A DNA stretch of 64,000 nucleotides from Pseudoalteromonas sp. '520P1 No. 423' (GTDB lineage Bacteria > Pseudomonadota > Gammaproteobacteria > Enterobacterales > Alteromonadaceae). The position numbers and the translations under genes are program-made. Positions 48,052-57,488 of this stretch are shown in pieces. The stretch's first letter is position 1. Each line of letters starts with the position of its first letter. The DNA is taken from NCBI RefSeq assembly GCF_001269985.1, contig NZ_BBZB01000001.1:1116001-1180000 (forward strand), given 5' to 3'. Under the pieces are notes generated by a model. It searched no databases. It was not told the origin of the DNA and saw nothing but the letters and a program-made list of their open reading frames with translations.

Positions 48052-49725
48052 TTAGCCTATTTTTTTATACTTAATACGCTTAGGTTGCGCAGCTTCTGCA
48101 CCATAAGTTTTCTTGAACCAAGCTTCATATTCAGTGTAGTTACCTTCGTAGAAGTTGATTTGACCTTCATCACGGTAATCAAGAATATGTGTTGCGATGC
48201 GATCTAAGAACCAACGGTCATGCGAGATACACATGATACAACCAGGGAATTCTAAAATTGCATTCTCAAGGGCACGTAAAGTTTCGATATCTAAGTCATT
48301 GGTAGGCTCATCCAGTAGGATAAAGTTACCGCCAGCTTTAAGTAATTTAGCTAAATGTAAACGGTTACGCTCACCACCAGATAAGTCTTTAACAAACTTT
48401 TGTTGGTCGTTACCTTTAAAGTTAAAACGACTCACGTAAGCGCGACTTGGTATTTCAAAGTTACCAATTTTTAGAATATCTTGACCGTCTGATAGTTCTT
48501 CATAAACAGTTTTTGAACCATCTAAGTCATCACGGAATTGGTCTACAGTTGCTAATTGAACTGTTTCACCTACTACGATATCACCAGAGTCAGCTTGCTC
48601 ATCTTGATTGAGCATTCTGAATAAAGTTGATTTACCTGCACCATTAGCACCGATAATACCTACAATCGCGCCTTTAGGTACTGTAAAGCTTAAATCATCA
48701 ATTAATAAACGATCACCATAGCTCTTTTTCAAGTTTGATACTTCAAGTACTTTATCACCTAAGCGTGGGCCTGCAGGGATAAACAGTTCGTTAGTTTCGT
48801 TACGCTTTTGGTAATCTGATTGTTGCATTTCAGTAAAGTTAGCCATACGCGCTTTAGATTTTGCTTGGCGACCTTTTGGATTTGAACGTACCCACTCAAG
48901 TTCTTGTGCAATTGACTTTTGACGTGCTTTTTCAGATTTCGCTTCTTGTTGTAAACGCGCATCTTTTTGCTCAAGCCAAGAAGAGTAGTTACCTTCCCAT
49001 GGTATACCTTCACCACGGTCAAGCTCTAAAATCCAACCGGCAACATTATCAAGGAAGTATCTATCATGGGTGATAGCTACTACTGTGCCTTCGTAGTCAT
49101 GTAAGAACTTCTCTAACCAAGCAACAGATTCTGCATCAAGGTGGTTAGTTGGTTCATCAAGAAGTAGCATATCTGGTTTTTCTAATAATAAACGACAAAT
49201 CGCAACACGACGACGTTCACCACCAGAAAGTACAGAGATTTTTGCATCCCACTCAGGTAAACGTAATGCGTCAGCAGCACGCTCTAGTGCGTTATCTAAG
49301 TTATGACCGTCGCCAGCTTGGATGATTGCTTCTAATTCACCTTGCTCTTTTGCTAAAGCATCAAAGTCAGCGCCTTCAGCAGCGTATTCGTTATAAACTT
49401 CATCAAGACGTGTTAGTGCGTTTTTAACATCACTAACAGCTTCTTCAACAACTTCACGTACCGTTTTGCTTTCATCAAGCTTAGGTTCTTGTGGCAAGTA
49501 ACCAATTTTAGTATCAGGGAATGCATTCGCTTCGCCTTCAAACTCTTTATCAACACCGGCCATGATGCGTAAAAGGGTAGATTTACCCGCGCCGTTTAGA
49601 CCTAATACGCCAATTTTTGCACCTGGGAAAAATGACAGAGAAATATCTTTTAAAATAGTACGCTTTGGTGGCACTACTTTACTTACGCGGTGCATTGAAA
49701 AAATAAACTTATCTGGTAATGGCAT
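48052..49725 (-). CDS. ettA: Energy-dependent translational throttle protein EttA
   Basis: 557 aa ABC-F ATPase that binds the ribosomal E site and gates the first elongation step by ATP/ADP level. Two ABC domains: Walker A GLNGAGKST and GANGAGKST; signatures LSGGERRRVAICRLLLEKP and LSGGERNRLHLAKLL; Walker B LLLDEPTNHLD and ILLDEPTNDLD. The linker and arm between them (about 240-300) are arginine/lysine rich as usual. The C-terminus is slightly lysine extended. It is monocistronic. Confidence 0.95.
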   Translation of the reverse strand: MPLPDKFIFSMHRVSKVVPPKRTILKDISLSFFPGAKIGVLGLNGAGKSTLLRIMAGVDKEFEGEANAFPDTKIGYLPQEPKLDESKTVREVVEEAVSDVKNALTRLDEVYNEYAAEGADFDALAKEQGELEAIIQAGDGHNLDNALERAADALRLPEWDAKISVLSGGERRRVAICRLLLEKPDMLLLDEPTNHLDAESVAWLEKFLHDYEGTVVAITHDRYFLDNVAGWILELDRGEGIPWEGNYSSWLEQKDARLQQEAKSEKARQKSIAQELEWVRSNPKGRQAKSKARMANFTEMQQSDYQKRNETNELFIPAGPRLGDKVLEVSNLKKSYGDRLLIDDLSFTVPKGAIVGIIGANGAGKSTLFRMLNQDEQADSGDIVVGETVQLATVDQFRDDLDGSKTVYEELSDGQDILKIGNFEIPSRAYVSRFNFKGNDQQKFVKDLSGGERNRLHLAKLLKAGGNFILLDEPTNDLDIETLRALENAILEFPGCIMCISHDRWFLDRIATHILDYRDEGQINFYEGNYTEYEAWFKKTYGAEAAQPKRIKYKKIG

Positions 49726-49854
49726 TACAAGACCTTTTTATTAGAGGAAAATGAATATTGCCGATATTTTAGATTAATATGGCGTAATTAAGCAAACATG
49801 TATGCTTGTTAAAGTGAATTACTTTGTTTTTCGACAAATAAAATCACTTTACCG

Positions 49855-49908
49855 TTCGCCTTGCTTGAATTGCTGTTGCCAAAATTTTTATGCCAAGGCG
49901 AATTTTTT
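49855..49908 (+). other. Long-arm inverted repeat with T run, downstream of the small ORF
   Basis: TTCGCCTTG (49855-49863) and CAAGGCGAA (49894-49902), followed on the plus strand by six T residues. It may be a terminator-like structure; nothing on the plus strand obviously feeds into it. Confidence 0.35.
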
Positions 49909-49926
49909 AGTTGGTGCTCAATTTTG

Positions 49927-50019
49927 TTAACTGGCGTTTCTTTTATTATCAAATACATTATAATAAATTGGTGCACTGAACAGTGCGCCGAAAATGAAAG
50001 TTGCTGCTGTTTTCAACAT
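49927..50019 (-). CDS. Predicted 30-residue hydrophobic peptide
   Basis: The minus-strand ATG at 50019 is preceded by AAAAGGAC with 7 nt spacing, a strong ribosome binding site. It encodes 30 codons: a basic start (MLKTAATF), one membrane-length segment (TFIFGALFSAPIYYNVF) and a polar tail ending NKRNAS. It does not match a toxin or leader family known to me. It sits in an otherwise non-coding stretch between ettA and the DUF5522 remnant. Small size makes this a moderate call; the plus-strand 88-codon frame over it is judged spurious. Confidence 0.5.
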   Translation of the reverse strand: MLKTAATFIFGALFSAPIYYNVFDNKRNAS

Positions 50020-50277
50020 GTAAAAGTCCTTTTAGTCCCAATGCTTCCTTTTATTATACCTAGGAAATTCCTCTTGAAAGCTACTATCTATAAGGCCTGT
50101 ATAAATTTCTTCATAGATGATTTATAGTCCTAATTAATAGATTGAACGAAAGTTGTGTGTGCAAAAGCAGTCAGTAGAAAAAAAAGACTCAGAGTAATAG
50201 TACTGCAGCAAAGATAAGTAACTAATAGAATTGATGTCAGCGTGAGGAGTTAACCACCCCTCATTATACTTGTTAAA

Positions 50278-50502
50278 TTATTTATGCGTGATCTTGCCTT
50301 GTTTGTCATAAGGACAATGTCTGCATCCATTAGCACAACACTTCCCTCGCTTTAAATGATGCCAAGCACTAAATACATAAAGGCCATTTTCTATAGTGTA
50401 ATCAATATGTTCAATTAAATTTGTTTTTTTTCTATATGGCTTGGCTATTTCAATTAATAGGTCTAAATTTTTAGTATGGTAAAGAGTGTGTATTTGTTTA
50501 TT
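50278..50502 (-). pseudogene. DUF5522-like frame without a start codon
   Basis: A stop-to-stop frame of 74 codons with no ATG, GTG or TTG. Its second half reads NGLYVFSAWHHLKRGKCCANGCRHCPYDK (given as NGLYVFSAWHHLKRG and KCCANGCRHCPYDK), the DUF5522 hallmark with four cysteines arranged CC..GC.HCPY as a probable metal site. The domain is intact, so either the first part was lost, or a non-standard start (ATA/ATT) is used. Probably a recent pseudogene. Confidence 0.65.
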
Positions 50503-50612
50503 TTAAAATAACTGATTTAGTTATGAATAAATCGTGTTGATTAGAGAAACTGTTTAATACAATAGCTGTACAATACTTAGATAAATTGACTATTACATTG
50601 TTCTGGCATGAT

Positions 50613-51032
50613 ATGAAGCTATTAACCGTATCTGTTTTATTATTTGCATTTAGCCTGTAGGCTTTCGCAAACAATAAAAATATAAAAAGGTGATTATCTA
50701 TTTTTAAGTGCGCGTTTAGTTGATTGTATTGATTCTAAGGAAATGATTGATTATGCAAAGGTATCAGCAAGTGGTGATGCTGCTTTTTCAAAAATTTGGA
50801 AGCGTTTAAAGGTATCGAAATTAGCGTACTTGATAAAAGTATTAAAGAGGTTGAATGATTACTTTTAAACAAATATTTAAACAACTTTGGTTATCGTCCA
50901 AAATCCTTCAGTATAATTAAAATTCTTGCTAGTGATGAAAGATCGCAGGCTAATTTACTGTTAACGCTCACCAAAGTTAAAAATTTACCTTGTCGCCTTA
51001 AAATTAATTTACAAAAAATGAAGGGGAAATAG
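50613..51032 (+). pseudogene. Decayed secreted-protein gene
   Basis: It begins as a signal peptide (MKLLTVSVLLFAFSL) broken by an in-frame TAG at 50658, after which AFANNKN continues the cleavage region. Later fragments in other frames (LSARLVDCIDSKEMIDYAK near 50700 and YRPKSFSIIKILASDERSQA to a stop at 51030) look coding in composition. At least one stop and two frameshifts are needed to join them. The parent family is not recognised. The remaining 246 bp before glyA hold no gene. Confidence 0.5.
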
Positions 51033-51278
51033 CGAGTCATATCAAGATAAACAGTAAAACATTAGTTTTATAAATGTTAATTTGTTATTTATTTGTTTTT
51101 TAAATGTAAGTGATAAAAAAACATCATATCAAAAGCACTGTGAAAATTTTTCAATCCCTGTTTAAATATACTCACTTAATCCATATGTACTTACTATGGG
51201 CAAACGCACATAAAATGCGTACAATAGCACCTTAAACTTCGTACATATTTGCACCTTTATCTTTTATTAGGAGATACC

Positions 51279-52535
51279 ATGTTAGAACGTAACATGAACA
51301 TAGCTGACTTCGATTCTGAGTTATTCGATGCTATTCAACAAGAAACCGCTCGTCAAGAAGAGCATATTGAACTTATCGCATCAGAAAACTACTGTAGCCC
51401 GCGTGTTCTTGAAGCACAAGGTTCTCAGTTAACTAATAAATATGCTGAAGGTTACCCAGGTAAGCGTTACTACGGTGGTTGTGAGCATGTTGATGTTGTT
51501 GAGCAGTTAGCAATTGATCGTGCTAATGCGTTATTTGGTTCTGAGTACGCAAACGTACAACCACATGCTGGTTCTCAAGCAAATGCAGCTGTTTTCTTAG
51601 CTTTATTAGAAGCGGGTGATACTGTTCTAGGCATGAGCCTTGCTCACGGTGGTCACTTAACTCACGGTTCGCACGTTAGTTTCTCAGGTAAGTTATACAA
51701 TGCTGTCCAGTACGGACTAAATGAAACAACTGGCGAAATCGATTACGCACAAGTTGAAGCATTAGCATTAGAGCATAAGCCAAAAATGATCATCGGTGGT
51801 TTTTCTGCATATTCAGGTATTGTAGATTGGGCTAAATTCCGTGAAATCGCTGACAAAGTAGGTGCTTACTTATTCGTTGATATGGCTCATGTTGCTGGTC
51901 TTATTGCTGCTGGTGTTTATCCTAATCCAGTTGAGCATGCTCACGTTGTAACAACTACAACACATAAAACATTAGCGGGTCCACGTGGCGGTTTAATCAT
52001 CTCAGCATGTGGCGATGAAGCTATCTACAAAAAATTAAACAGCGCAGTTTTTCCAGGGGGCCAAGGTGGACCTTTATGTCACATCATCGCTGCTAAAGCG
52101 GTTGCTTTTAAAGAAGCTTTACAACCTGAATTTAAAACTTACCAAGCGCAAGTTGTTAAAAATGCACAAGCTATGGTTGCTGTTTTACAAGAACGTGGCT
52201 ACAAAGTTGTTTCTGGTAAAACTGAAAACCACTTATTCTTATTAGATCTTATTGATAAAGATATTACAGGTAAAGATGCTGATGCTGCTTTAGGTAATGC
52301 AAACATTACTGTAAACAAAAACTCAGTACCTAACGATCCGCGTTCTCCGTTTGTTACTTCAGGTTTACGTATTGGTTCTCCAGCAATCACGCGTCGTGGT
52401 TTTAAAGAAGCTGAATCTAAAGAGCTTGCAGGCTGGATCTGTGACGTATTAGATAATATCGAAGACGTTACTGTTCAAGCTGACGTAAAAGAAAAAGTTA
52501 AAGCGATTTGTGCAAAACTTCCAGTTTATGCATAA
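51279..52535 (+). CDS. glyA: Serine hydroxymethyltransferase
   Basis: 418 aa, E. coli 417. It converts serine and tetrahydrofolate to glycine and 5,10-methylene-THF, the main one-carbon source. Start at ATG 51279 with TTAGGAGATACC just before it; the longer frame is rejected because family proteins start MLxRxMNIAD. The PLP lysine lies in [14 protein letters not shown] (about residue 230). [10 protein letters not shown] and [11 protein letters not shown] complete the substrate site. A copy of the dispersed repeat begins at its stop codon, then a terminator. Confidence 0.97.
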   Translation: MLERNMNIADFDSELFDAIQQETARQEEHIELIASENYCSPRVLEAQGSQLTNKYAEGYPGKRYYGGCEHVDVVEQLAIDRANALFGSEYANVQPHAGSQANAAVFLALLEAGDTVLGMSLAHGGHLTHGSHVSFSGKLYNAVQYGLNETTGEIDYAQVEALALEHKPKMIIGGFSAYSGIVDWAKFREIADKVGAYLFVDMAHVAGLIAAGVYPNPVEHAHVVTTTTHKTLAGPRGGLIISACGDEAIYKKLNSAVFPGGQGGPLCHIIAAKAVAFKEALQPEFKTYQAQVVKNAQAMVAVLQERGYKVVSGKTENHLFLLDLIDKDITGKDADAALGNANITVNKNSVPNDPRSPFVTSGLRIGSPAITRRGFKEAESKELAGWICDVLDNIEDVTVQADVKEKVKAICAKLPVYA

Positions 52536-52572
52536 ATCTGCTTCGCAGCTTTATTGAAAGCCACTGCGTGGC
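52533..52572 (+). repeat. Stop-codon-adjacent double-hairpin repeat, copy 4
   Basis: Overlaps the glyA stop: TAAATCTGCTTCGCAG, CTTTATTGAAA, GCCACTGCGTGGC. The clearest copy: hairpins CTGC-TTC-GCAG and GCCAC-TGC-GTGGC, both perfect. Confidence 0.8.
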
Positions 52573-52592
52573 GAGTAGATAATATGTGATAA

Positions 52593-52622
52593 ATAAAAGA
52601 CCACTTTTAGTGGTCTTTTATT
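52593..52622 (+). terminator. Terminator after glyA
   Basis: AATAAAAGACCAC/GTGGTCTTTTATT with loop TTTTA. Confidence 0.85.
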
Positions 52623-52632
52623 GTTTTAAGCT

Positions 52633-53322
52633 ATGGTTAATTTAAAGGACTGTCGTAGTGGTATTAAAATGTTTGATAACAGGAATTATCAGATTGCATT
52701 TGATCATAGAGAAAAATGCATTCATTTACTGAATCACCTTGCTGAAAATGAAAGAATACAGCTAAGTCGAACGACACTATCTCTGGGCGATTACCTACTT
52801 GATAGTGAAGTTTTAATTGAAAGAAAATCTATAACAGATTTTGTGCAGTCACTTTGCAATGGGCGTTTGTTCTCACAAATGTATCGTTTAACGCAATCTG
52901 ACTATCAAGTTGCATTATTACTTGAAGGTTGTGCATCTGATATTAAAAAGTTTAATATTTCAAGGGAGGCAGTATTAGGGGCAATTGCGAGTATTTCTCT
53001 AATAATGGAAATACCAATACTTCGTTCTGCAAATCAAATTGAAAGTGCAAAAATATTAATCTATTGTGCAAAACAAAAAAGAGAAAAAAACAGACTGCTC
53101 ACTCGAGCAGGTAGAAAACCAAAACGCATTAAAACTCAGCAATTACACCTAATTCAAGGGCTACCAAATGTTGGTGCTAAATTAGCGAAAAGATTACTAG
53201 AATATTTTGGTTCTATAGAACAAATTTTTAATGCAACAGATCTGCAACTGATGGATGTTGAAGGTGTCGGTTCACATACTGCAAATAAAATTAAAACTTT
53301 GCTCACTAAAAAATATAGTTAA
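52633..53322 (+). CDS. XPF/ERCC4-type nuclease with helix-hairpin-helix domain
   Basis: 229 aa. The N-terminal ERCC4 nuclease domain (about residues 15-145) shows the full motif: SLGDYLLDSEVLIERKSITDF (as SLGDYLLD and LIERKSITDF; acidic D53, E and D with the RK), then GRLFSQMYRL and LLLEG. The C-terminus (about 160-228) is a tandem HhH DNA-binding domain: LIQGLPNVGAKLAKRLLEYF and VEGVGSHTANKI. This is the nuclease layout of archaeal and eukaryotic XPF/Hef without the helicase, expected to cut branched or flap DNA. The start is uncertain: ATG 52633 or ATG 52669. No partner nearby. Confidence 0.85.
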   Translation: MVNLKDCRSGIKMFDNRNYQIAFDHREKCIHLLNHLAENERIQLSRTTLSLGDYLLDSEVLIERKSITDFVQSLCNGRLFSQMYRLTQSDYQVALLLEGCASDIKKFNISREAVLGAIASISLIMEIPILRSANQIESAKILIYCAKQKREKNRLLTRAGRKPKRIKTQQLHLIQGLPNVGAKLAKRLLEYFGSIEQIFNATDLQLMDVEGVGSHTANKIKTLLTKKYS

Positions 53323-53409
53323 AGCAACTCTTTTGTTACAATAATTTTTTATTTCCTTAATTCTTTTGTCGCGCAGCGACCTTAAATAAACATTCGGAGA
53401 ATTTTTATT

Positions 53410-53859
53410 ATGTACTGCCCATTTTGTTCAGCAAAAGATACTAAGGTGATTGACTCTCGTTTGGTAGGTAACGGTCATCAAGTCCGCCGTCGTCGCGAAT
53501 GTAATGATTGCCATGAGCGTTATACGACATTTGAAACTGCTGAATTGGTGATGCCACGTGTCGTAAAGCAAGATGGTAGCAGGGAACCGTTTAATGAAGA
53601 TAAATTATTAAATGGACTCAATCGTGCGCTAGAAAAAAGACCTGTCAGTACAGAACAAGTAGATGATGTAGTACATGTAATAAAATCTCGATTAAGAGCC
53701 ACAGGTGAAAGAGAAATATCCAGTCACCTTGTTGGTGAATTTATTATGGATTCATTAAAAAAATTAGATAAAGTAGCTTATGTGCGTTTTGCTTCTGTTT
53801 ATCGCTCATTTGAAGATATCAAAGAGTTTGGTGAAGAAATTGCGCGCTTAGGCGAATAA
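53410..53859 (+). CDS. nrdR: Ribonucleotide reductase repressor NrdR
   Basis: 149 aa. The zinc ribbon has C3, C6, C31 and C34 ([17 protein letters not shown] ... [13 protein letters not shown]), followed by an ATP-cone (about 49-139: [19 protein letters not shown]). It represses nrd operons in response to dATP/ATP. It is first in the nrdR-rib-nusB row, as in many gammaproteobacteria. CGGAGAATTTTTATT precedes the ATG. Confidence 0.97.
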   Translation: MYCPFCSAKDTKVIDSRLVGNGHQVRRRRECNDCHERYTTFETAELVMPRVVKQDGSREPFNEDKLLNGLNRALEKRPVSTEQVDDVVHVIKSRLRATGEREISSHLVGEFIMDSLKKLDKVAYVRFASVYRSFEDIKEFGEEIARLGE

Positions 53860-53896
53860 ATTAGCTACATAAATTTATTTAATGCCACTGCGTGGC
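53857..53896 (+). repeat. Stop-codon-adjacent double-hairpin repeat, copy 5
   Basis: Overlaps the nrdR stop: TAAATTAGCTACATAAA, TTTATTTAAT, GCCACTGCGTGGC. The second hairpin is perfect and the same as after glyA; the first has diverged. It lies between nrdR and ribD. Confidence 0.7.
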
Positions 53897-53922
53897 AATG
53901 ATTTTGTTAGGAATGATAAAAA

Positions 53923-55059
53923 GTGCAGTTTACTCCTGAAGACCATATTTACATGGCCAGAGCTATTGAATTGGCAAAAAAAGGTCGTTATACCACAACA
54001 CCTAACCCAAATGTGGGCTGTGTTTTAGTTAAAAATAATCAAGTTGTTGGCGAAGGCTATCATGTTAAAGCCGGGCAAGGGCATGCGGAAGTCAACGCCA
54101 TTGCTATGGCGGGTGACAAAACTCAAGGTGCGACGGCTTATGTCACTTTAGAGCCTTGTAGTCATTATGGGCGTACGCCGCCTTGTGCTGAAGGTTTAAA
54201 AAAAGCAGGTGTTATAAAAGTTATAGCAGCTATGGTTGATCCTAATCCACAAGTAAGCGGAAAAGGCTTGGCAATATTAGAGCAAGCTGGAATTGAAACC
54301 GCGTATGGTTTAATGGAGCAAGAAGCGATAGCACTTAACCCAGGTTTTTTAACTAGAATGAAAACAGAAAAACCCTTTGTTACTTGTAAGCTTGCATCTA
54401 GCCTAGATGGTAAAACAGCTTTAAAAAATGGTCAAAGTAAGTGGATCACCAGCTCTGATGCACGTAAAGATGTGCAAAATTTAAGAGCGAAAAGTTGTGC
54501 AATATTAACGGGTGCGGATACTGTGATTGTTGATAATGCTAAAATGAATGTGCGTTATGAAGAGTTAAAAAATACAGATTTTTCTCAGTTAGATATAAAT
54601 GAAAGTGAGTTACGACAGCCAATACGCATTGTAATTGACTCGCAAAACAGATTAACGCCCAGTTTAGCTTTTTTTGAAATTGAGAGCCCAGTAATTATTT
54701 TAACAACTAAGCTTGATAATTCTATACAATGGCCACACTTTGTAACTCATATGCTCGTGCCTGAATGTGATGGGAAAGTAGATTTAAATATTGCATTAAC
54801 ACTTTTGGCTTCTCACAATATTAATAATCTCTTTTTAGAGGCTGGCCATACATTAGCAGGTAAATTTGCAGAATTAGATTTAGTTGATCAATATATTTTT
54901 TATATTGCACCTAAATTAATGGGTGATTGCAGTAAAGGTCTGGTTAACTTACCTGAATTTAAAAATATGTCTCAGGTTATTCAGCTTAAATTTTCTGATG
55001 TCACTATGATAGGTGACGATATACGAATCACTGCCTCTTCTAAAAAAGAAGTCGGCTAA
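53923..55059 (+). CDS. ribD: Bifunctional pyrimidine deaminase/reductase RibD
   Basis: 378 aa with a GTG start (TTAGGAATGATAAAAA upstream). The N-terminal deaminase (to about 145) has zinc ligands H54 (HAEVNAI, with catalytic E56), C79 and C88 in EPCSHYGRTPPC. The C-terminal reductase (from about 150: KPFVTCKLASSLDGK) binds NADPH. These are the second and third steps of riboflavin synthesis. ribE begins 13 nt downstream. Confidence 0.96.
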   Translation: MQFTPEDHIYMARAIELAKKGRYTTTPNPNVGCVLVKNNQVVGEGYHVKAGQGHAEVNAIAMAGDKTQGATAYVTLEPCSHYGRTPPCAEGLKKAGVIKVIAAMVDPNPQVSGKGLAILEQAGIETAYGLMEQEAIALNPGFLTRMKTEKPFVTCKLASSLDGKTALKNGQSKWITSSDARKDVQNLRAKSCAILTGADTVIVDNAKMNVRYEELKNTDFSQLDINESELRQPIRIVIDSQNRLTPSLAFFEIESPVIILTTKLDNSIQWPHFVTHMLVPECDGKVDLNIALTLLASHNINNLFLEAGHTLAGKFAELDLVDQYIFYIAPKLMGDCSKGLVNLPEFKNMSQVIQLKFSDVTMIGDDIRITASSKKEVG

Positions 55060-55072
55060 ATAAGGTAAAACC

Positions 55073-55756
55073 ATGTTTACAGGTATTGTTGAAGCAACAG
55101 GTCGTATTGCTGCCTTACAAAATAAAGGCGGTGACTTAGCTGTTACTATTTATACAGACACACTTGATTTTAGTGATGTAAAGTTAGGTGATAGCATAGC
55201 AACAAATGGCGTATGTTTGACTGTTGTTTCATTACAACAAAATACATTTAGCGCTGATGTTTCAAAAGAAACATTAGAGTTAACAGGCTTTGCACATTAT
55301 AAAATGGGGCAAAAAGTAAATTTAGAAAAAGCACTTACACCTAGCTCTAGATTAGGCGGTCATTTAGTGTCAGGTCATATTGATGGTATTGCAAAAATCG
55401 TTGCAGTGGAACAAAATGCACGAGCAACCGATTATTGGTTATCAGCACCTAGTCAGCTTTTAAAGTATATTCCTTATAAAGGTTCAGTATGTATTGATGG
55501 GATCAGTTTAACCGTTAATGCAGCCCCTGATGAAGAAACAAATAATCGTTTTAAGTTAACTATCGTGCCACATACTGCAGAGCAAACAAGGATTGCTGAT
55601 TTTGAAGTCGGTACATCGGTTAATTTAGAAGTTGATCAACTTGCAAGATATTTAGAAAGATTGATCTTAGCACCAAAAACAGAACACAATGCACCTAAAA
55701 GTGCCCCAGACAACGTATCGCTTGATCTATTAGCTCAAGCTGGCTTTATCAAATAA
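55073..55756 (+). CDS. ribE: Riboflavin synthase, alpha subunit
   Basis: 227 aa. Two lumazine-binding barrel repeats, the first opening [12 protein letters not shown] and the second [15 protein letters not shown] (about 97). It dismutates two 6,7-dimethyl-8-ribityllumazines into riboflavin and a pyrimidine that is recycled. Slightly longer at the C-terminus than the E. coli enzyme (213 aa). It is 17 nt from the next gene (called ribC in E. coli nomenclature). Confidence 0.95.
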   Translation: MFTGIVEATGRIAALQNKGGDLAVTIYTDTLDFSDVKLGDSIATNGVCLTVVSLQQNTFSADVSKETLELTGFAHYKMGQKVNLEKALTPSSRLGGHLVSGHIDGIAKIVAVEQNARATDYWLSAPSQLLKYIPYKGSVCIDGISLTVNAAPDEETNNRFKLTIVPHTAEQTRIADFEVGTSVNLEVDQLARYLERLILAPKTEHNAPKSAPDNVSLDLLAQAGFIK

Positions 55757-55773
55757 GAAGTGGCGAGTTACCA

Positions 55774-56892
55774 ATGAATCTAAACAGTGCAGCAGAAATA
55801 ATAGAAGATATTCGACTAGGAAAAATGGTTATCCTTATGGATGACGAAGATAGAGAAAATGAAGGTGATTTAATCATGGCATCAGAGCATATTAGTGCCG
55901 ATGCAATCAACTTTATGGCAACTCATGGTCGAGGTTTAATTTGTTTAACATTAACACAAGACCGTTGTGAACAGCTTAAATTACCATTAATGGTAAGCCA
56001 AAATGGCGCAGCTTTCTCTACAAACTTTACAATGTCAATTGAAGCATCAAAAGGTGTAACAACAGGTATTTCTGCAGCAGATCGTGCTCGTACAGTACAA
56101 GCTGCCATTGCAAAAGGCGCAGTGCCAGAAGATATCGTACAACCTGGTCATATTTTTCCAATTATGGCGCAAGCTGGTGGCGTTTTAACACGTGCTGGGC
56201 ACACTGAAGCTGGCTGTGATATTGCACGTTTAGCGGGCTGTGAGCCATCATCTGTTATTGTTGAGATACTTAATGCAGATGGCACTATGGCACGACGTCC
56301 AGATTTAGAGATCTTTGCTAAAGAACACGAACTTAAAATCGGTACTATCGCTGACTTAATTGAGTATCGTAACTTAAATGAAGCGACCATTGAGCGTGTT
56401 GCTAAATGTAAATTACCAACTGAATATGGTGACTTTGATCTGGTAACTTACCAAGATACGATCGACAACCAATTACATTATGTATTACTTAATGGTGAAG
56501 TAAAACAAGATGAATCAACTTTAGTACGTGTGCATTTACAAAGTACTTTTAATGATATTTTACAATCAGATCGTGTTGCTGATCGCAGCTGGACACTTAA
56601 TTCTGCTATGAAATATATTGCAGAACAAGGCGGAGCTTTAGTGATCTTAGGTCGCCAAGAATCAACTGATGAGCTAACAAACATCGTAAAATCTTTTGAA
56701 GCACAAGACAAAGGTGAGTCAGGTCAGTTACAAAAATTCCAAGGTACATCACGTACTGTGGGTGTGGGTTCTCAAATCTTAGCAGATTTAGGCATTCATA
56801 AAATGCGCTTAATGAGCTTACCTAAAAAATATCATGCTATTTCAGGTTTTGGCTTAGAAGTAGTTGAATATGTTGAGCCTCCAAAAGCTTAA
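55774..56892 (+). CDS. ribB: 3,4-dihydroxy-2-butanone-4-phosphate synthase with degenerate GTP cyclohydrolase II domain (RibBX type)
   Basis: 372 aa. The N-terminal DHBP synthase (about 1-200) is intact: [22 protein letters not shown], and [13 protein letters not shown]. The C-terminal half (about 205-372) has the length of RibA, but where RibA carries its zinc motif (C-x2-GD...C-x-C) it reads [16 protein letters not shown] (about 252-267), with no cysteine. The GCHII activity is therefore expected to be lost, the domain being structural or regulatory, as known for RibBX proteins of Shewanella-like bacteria. A separate ribA must exist elsewhere. A terminator follows. Confidence 0.93.
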   Translation: MNLNSAAEIIEDIRLGKMVILMDDEDRENEGDLIMASEHISADAINFMATHGRGLICLTLTQDRCEQLKLPLMVSQNGAAFSTNFTMSIEASKGVTTGISAADRARTVQAAIAKGAVPEDIVQPGHIFPIMAQAGGVLTRAGHTEAGCDIARLAGCEPSSVIVEILNADGTMARRPDLEIFAKEHELKIGTIADLIEYRNLNEATIERVAKCKLPTEYGDFDLVTYQDTIDNQLHYVLLNGEVKQDESTLVRVHLQSTFNDILQSDRVADRSWTLNSAMKYIAEQGGALVILGRQESTDELTNIVKSFEAQDKGESGQLQKFQGTSRTVGVGSQILADLGIHKMRLMSLPKKYHAISGFGLEVVEYVEPPKA

Positions 56893-56912
56893 TCTTTATT
56901 AGATAAAAATTT

Positions 56913-56943
56913 AAACGGCTAATTTAAATTCAGCCGTTTTTTT
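56913..56943 (+). terminator. Terminator after ribB
   Basis: AAACGGCT/AGCCGTTT hairpin with a seven-T run. ribH 72 nt further on probably has its own promoter; TTGTGTTACAAT lies just after the T run. Confidence 0.75.
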
Positions 56944-57014
56944 GTGTTACAATGCGGGCCAGATTATTTATAGCGCTATCGCGCTAGCTATAAACCCAAT
57001 TTCAGAGGTTATAA

Positions 57015-57479
57015 ATGAAAATTATTGAAGGCAATATGCAGTGCCCAGGCAAAAAATTTGCCATTGTTATTTCTCGTTTTAATGATTTTATCGGAAGTAG
57101 TTTATTGCAAGGTGCGGTAGACGTATTAAAACGCACTGGTAATGTAAGTGACGACGATATTACAGTTGTTTATGTACCAGGTGCTGTAGAGCTTCCATTA
57201 GCTGCACAACGTGTCGCAGCTAAAAAAGAATATGATGCAATAATTGCATTAGGTGTAGTGATCCGAGGTGGCACACCACATTTCGATTTAGTAGCTGGTG
57301 AGTCAAATAAAGGCTTAGCGCAAGTATCTCTAAACTATGATATTCCTGTTGCATTTGGTGTACTAACAACAGAAAGCATAGAGCAAGCGATTGAGCGTGC
57401 AGGTACTAAAATGGGCAACAAAGGTGGCGAAGCTGCTTTAGGTGCGCTAGAAATGGTTAATGTATTAGATAAAATTTAA
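57015..57479 (+). CDS. ribH: 6,7-dimethyl-8-ribityllumazine synthase
   Basis: 154 aa. It condenses the RibD/phosphatase product with dihydroxybutanone phosphate. The active-site segments [39 protein letters not shown] and FGVLTTES are intact; H in TPHFD is the catalytic histidine. Icosahedral or pentameric assembly is usual. It is 9 nt from nusB. Confidence 0.96.
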   Translation: MKIIEGNMQCPGKKFAIVISRFNDFIGSSLLQGAVDVLKRTGNVSDDDITVVYVPGAVELPLAAQRVAAKKEYDAIIALGVVIRGGTPHFDLVAGESNKGLAQVSLNYDIPVAFGVLTTESIEQAIERAGTKMGNKGGEAALGALEMVNVLDKI

Positions 57480-57488
57480 GGATTCCTA

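Noticed and set aside
47926..48207. 93-codon plus-strand frame running into the ettA 3' end
   Set aside because: It reads through copy 3 of the dispersed repeat and antisense through ettA.
49861..50127. 88-codon plus-strand frame
   Set aside because: No ribosome binding site and no family pattern; a shorter minus-strand ORF with a good ribosome binding site covers the same bases.
53860..56950. FMN riboswitch near ribD, ribE or ribB
   Set aside because: The gaps in the rib cluster are too short (13-63 nt) or hold only the repeat and a terminator; no RFN-type conserved blocks are seen.
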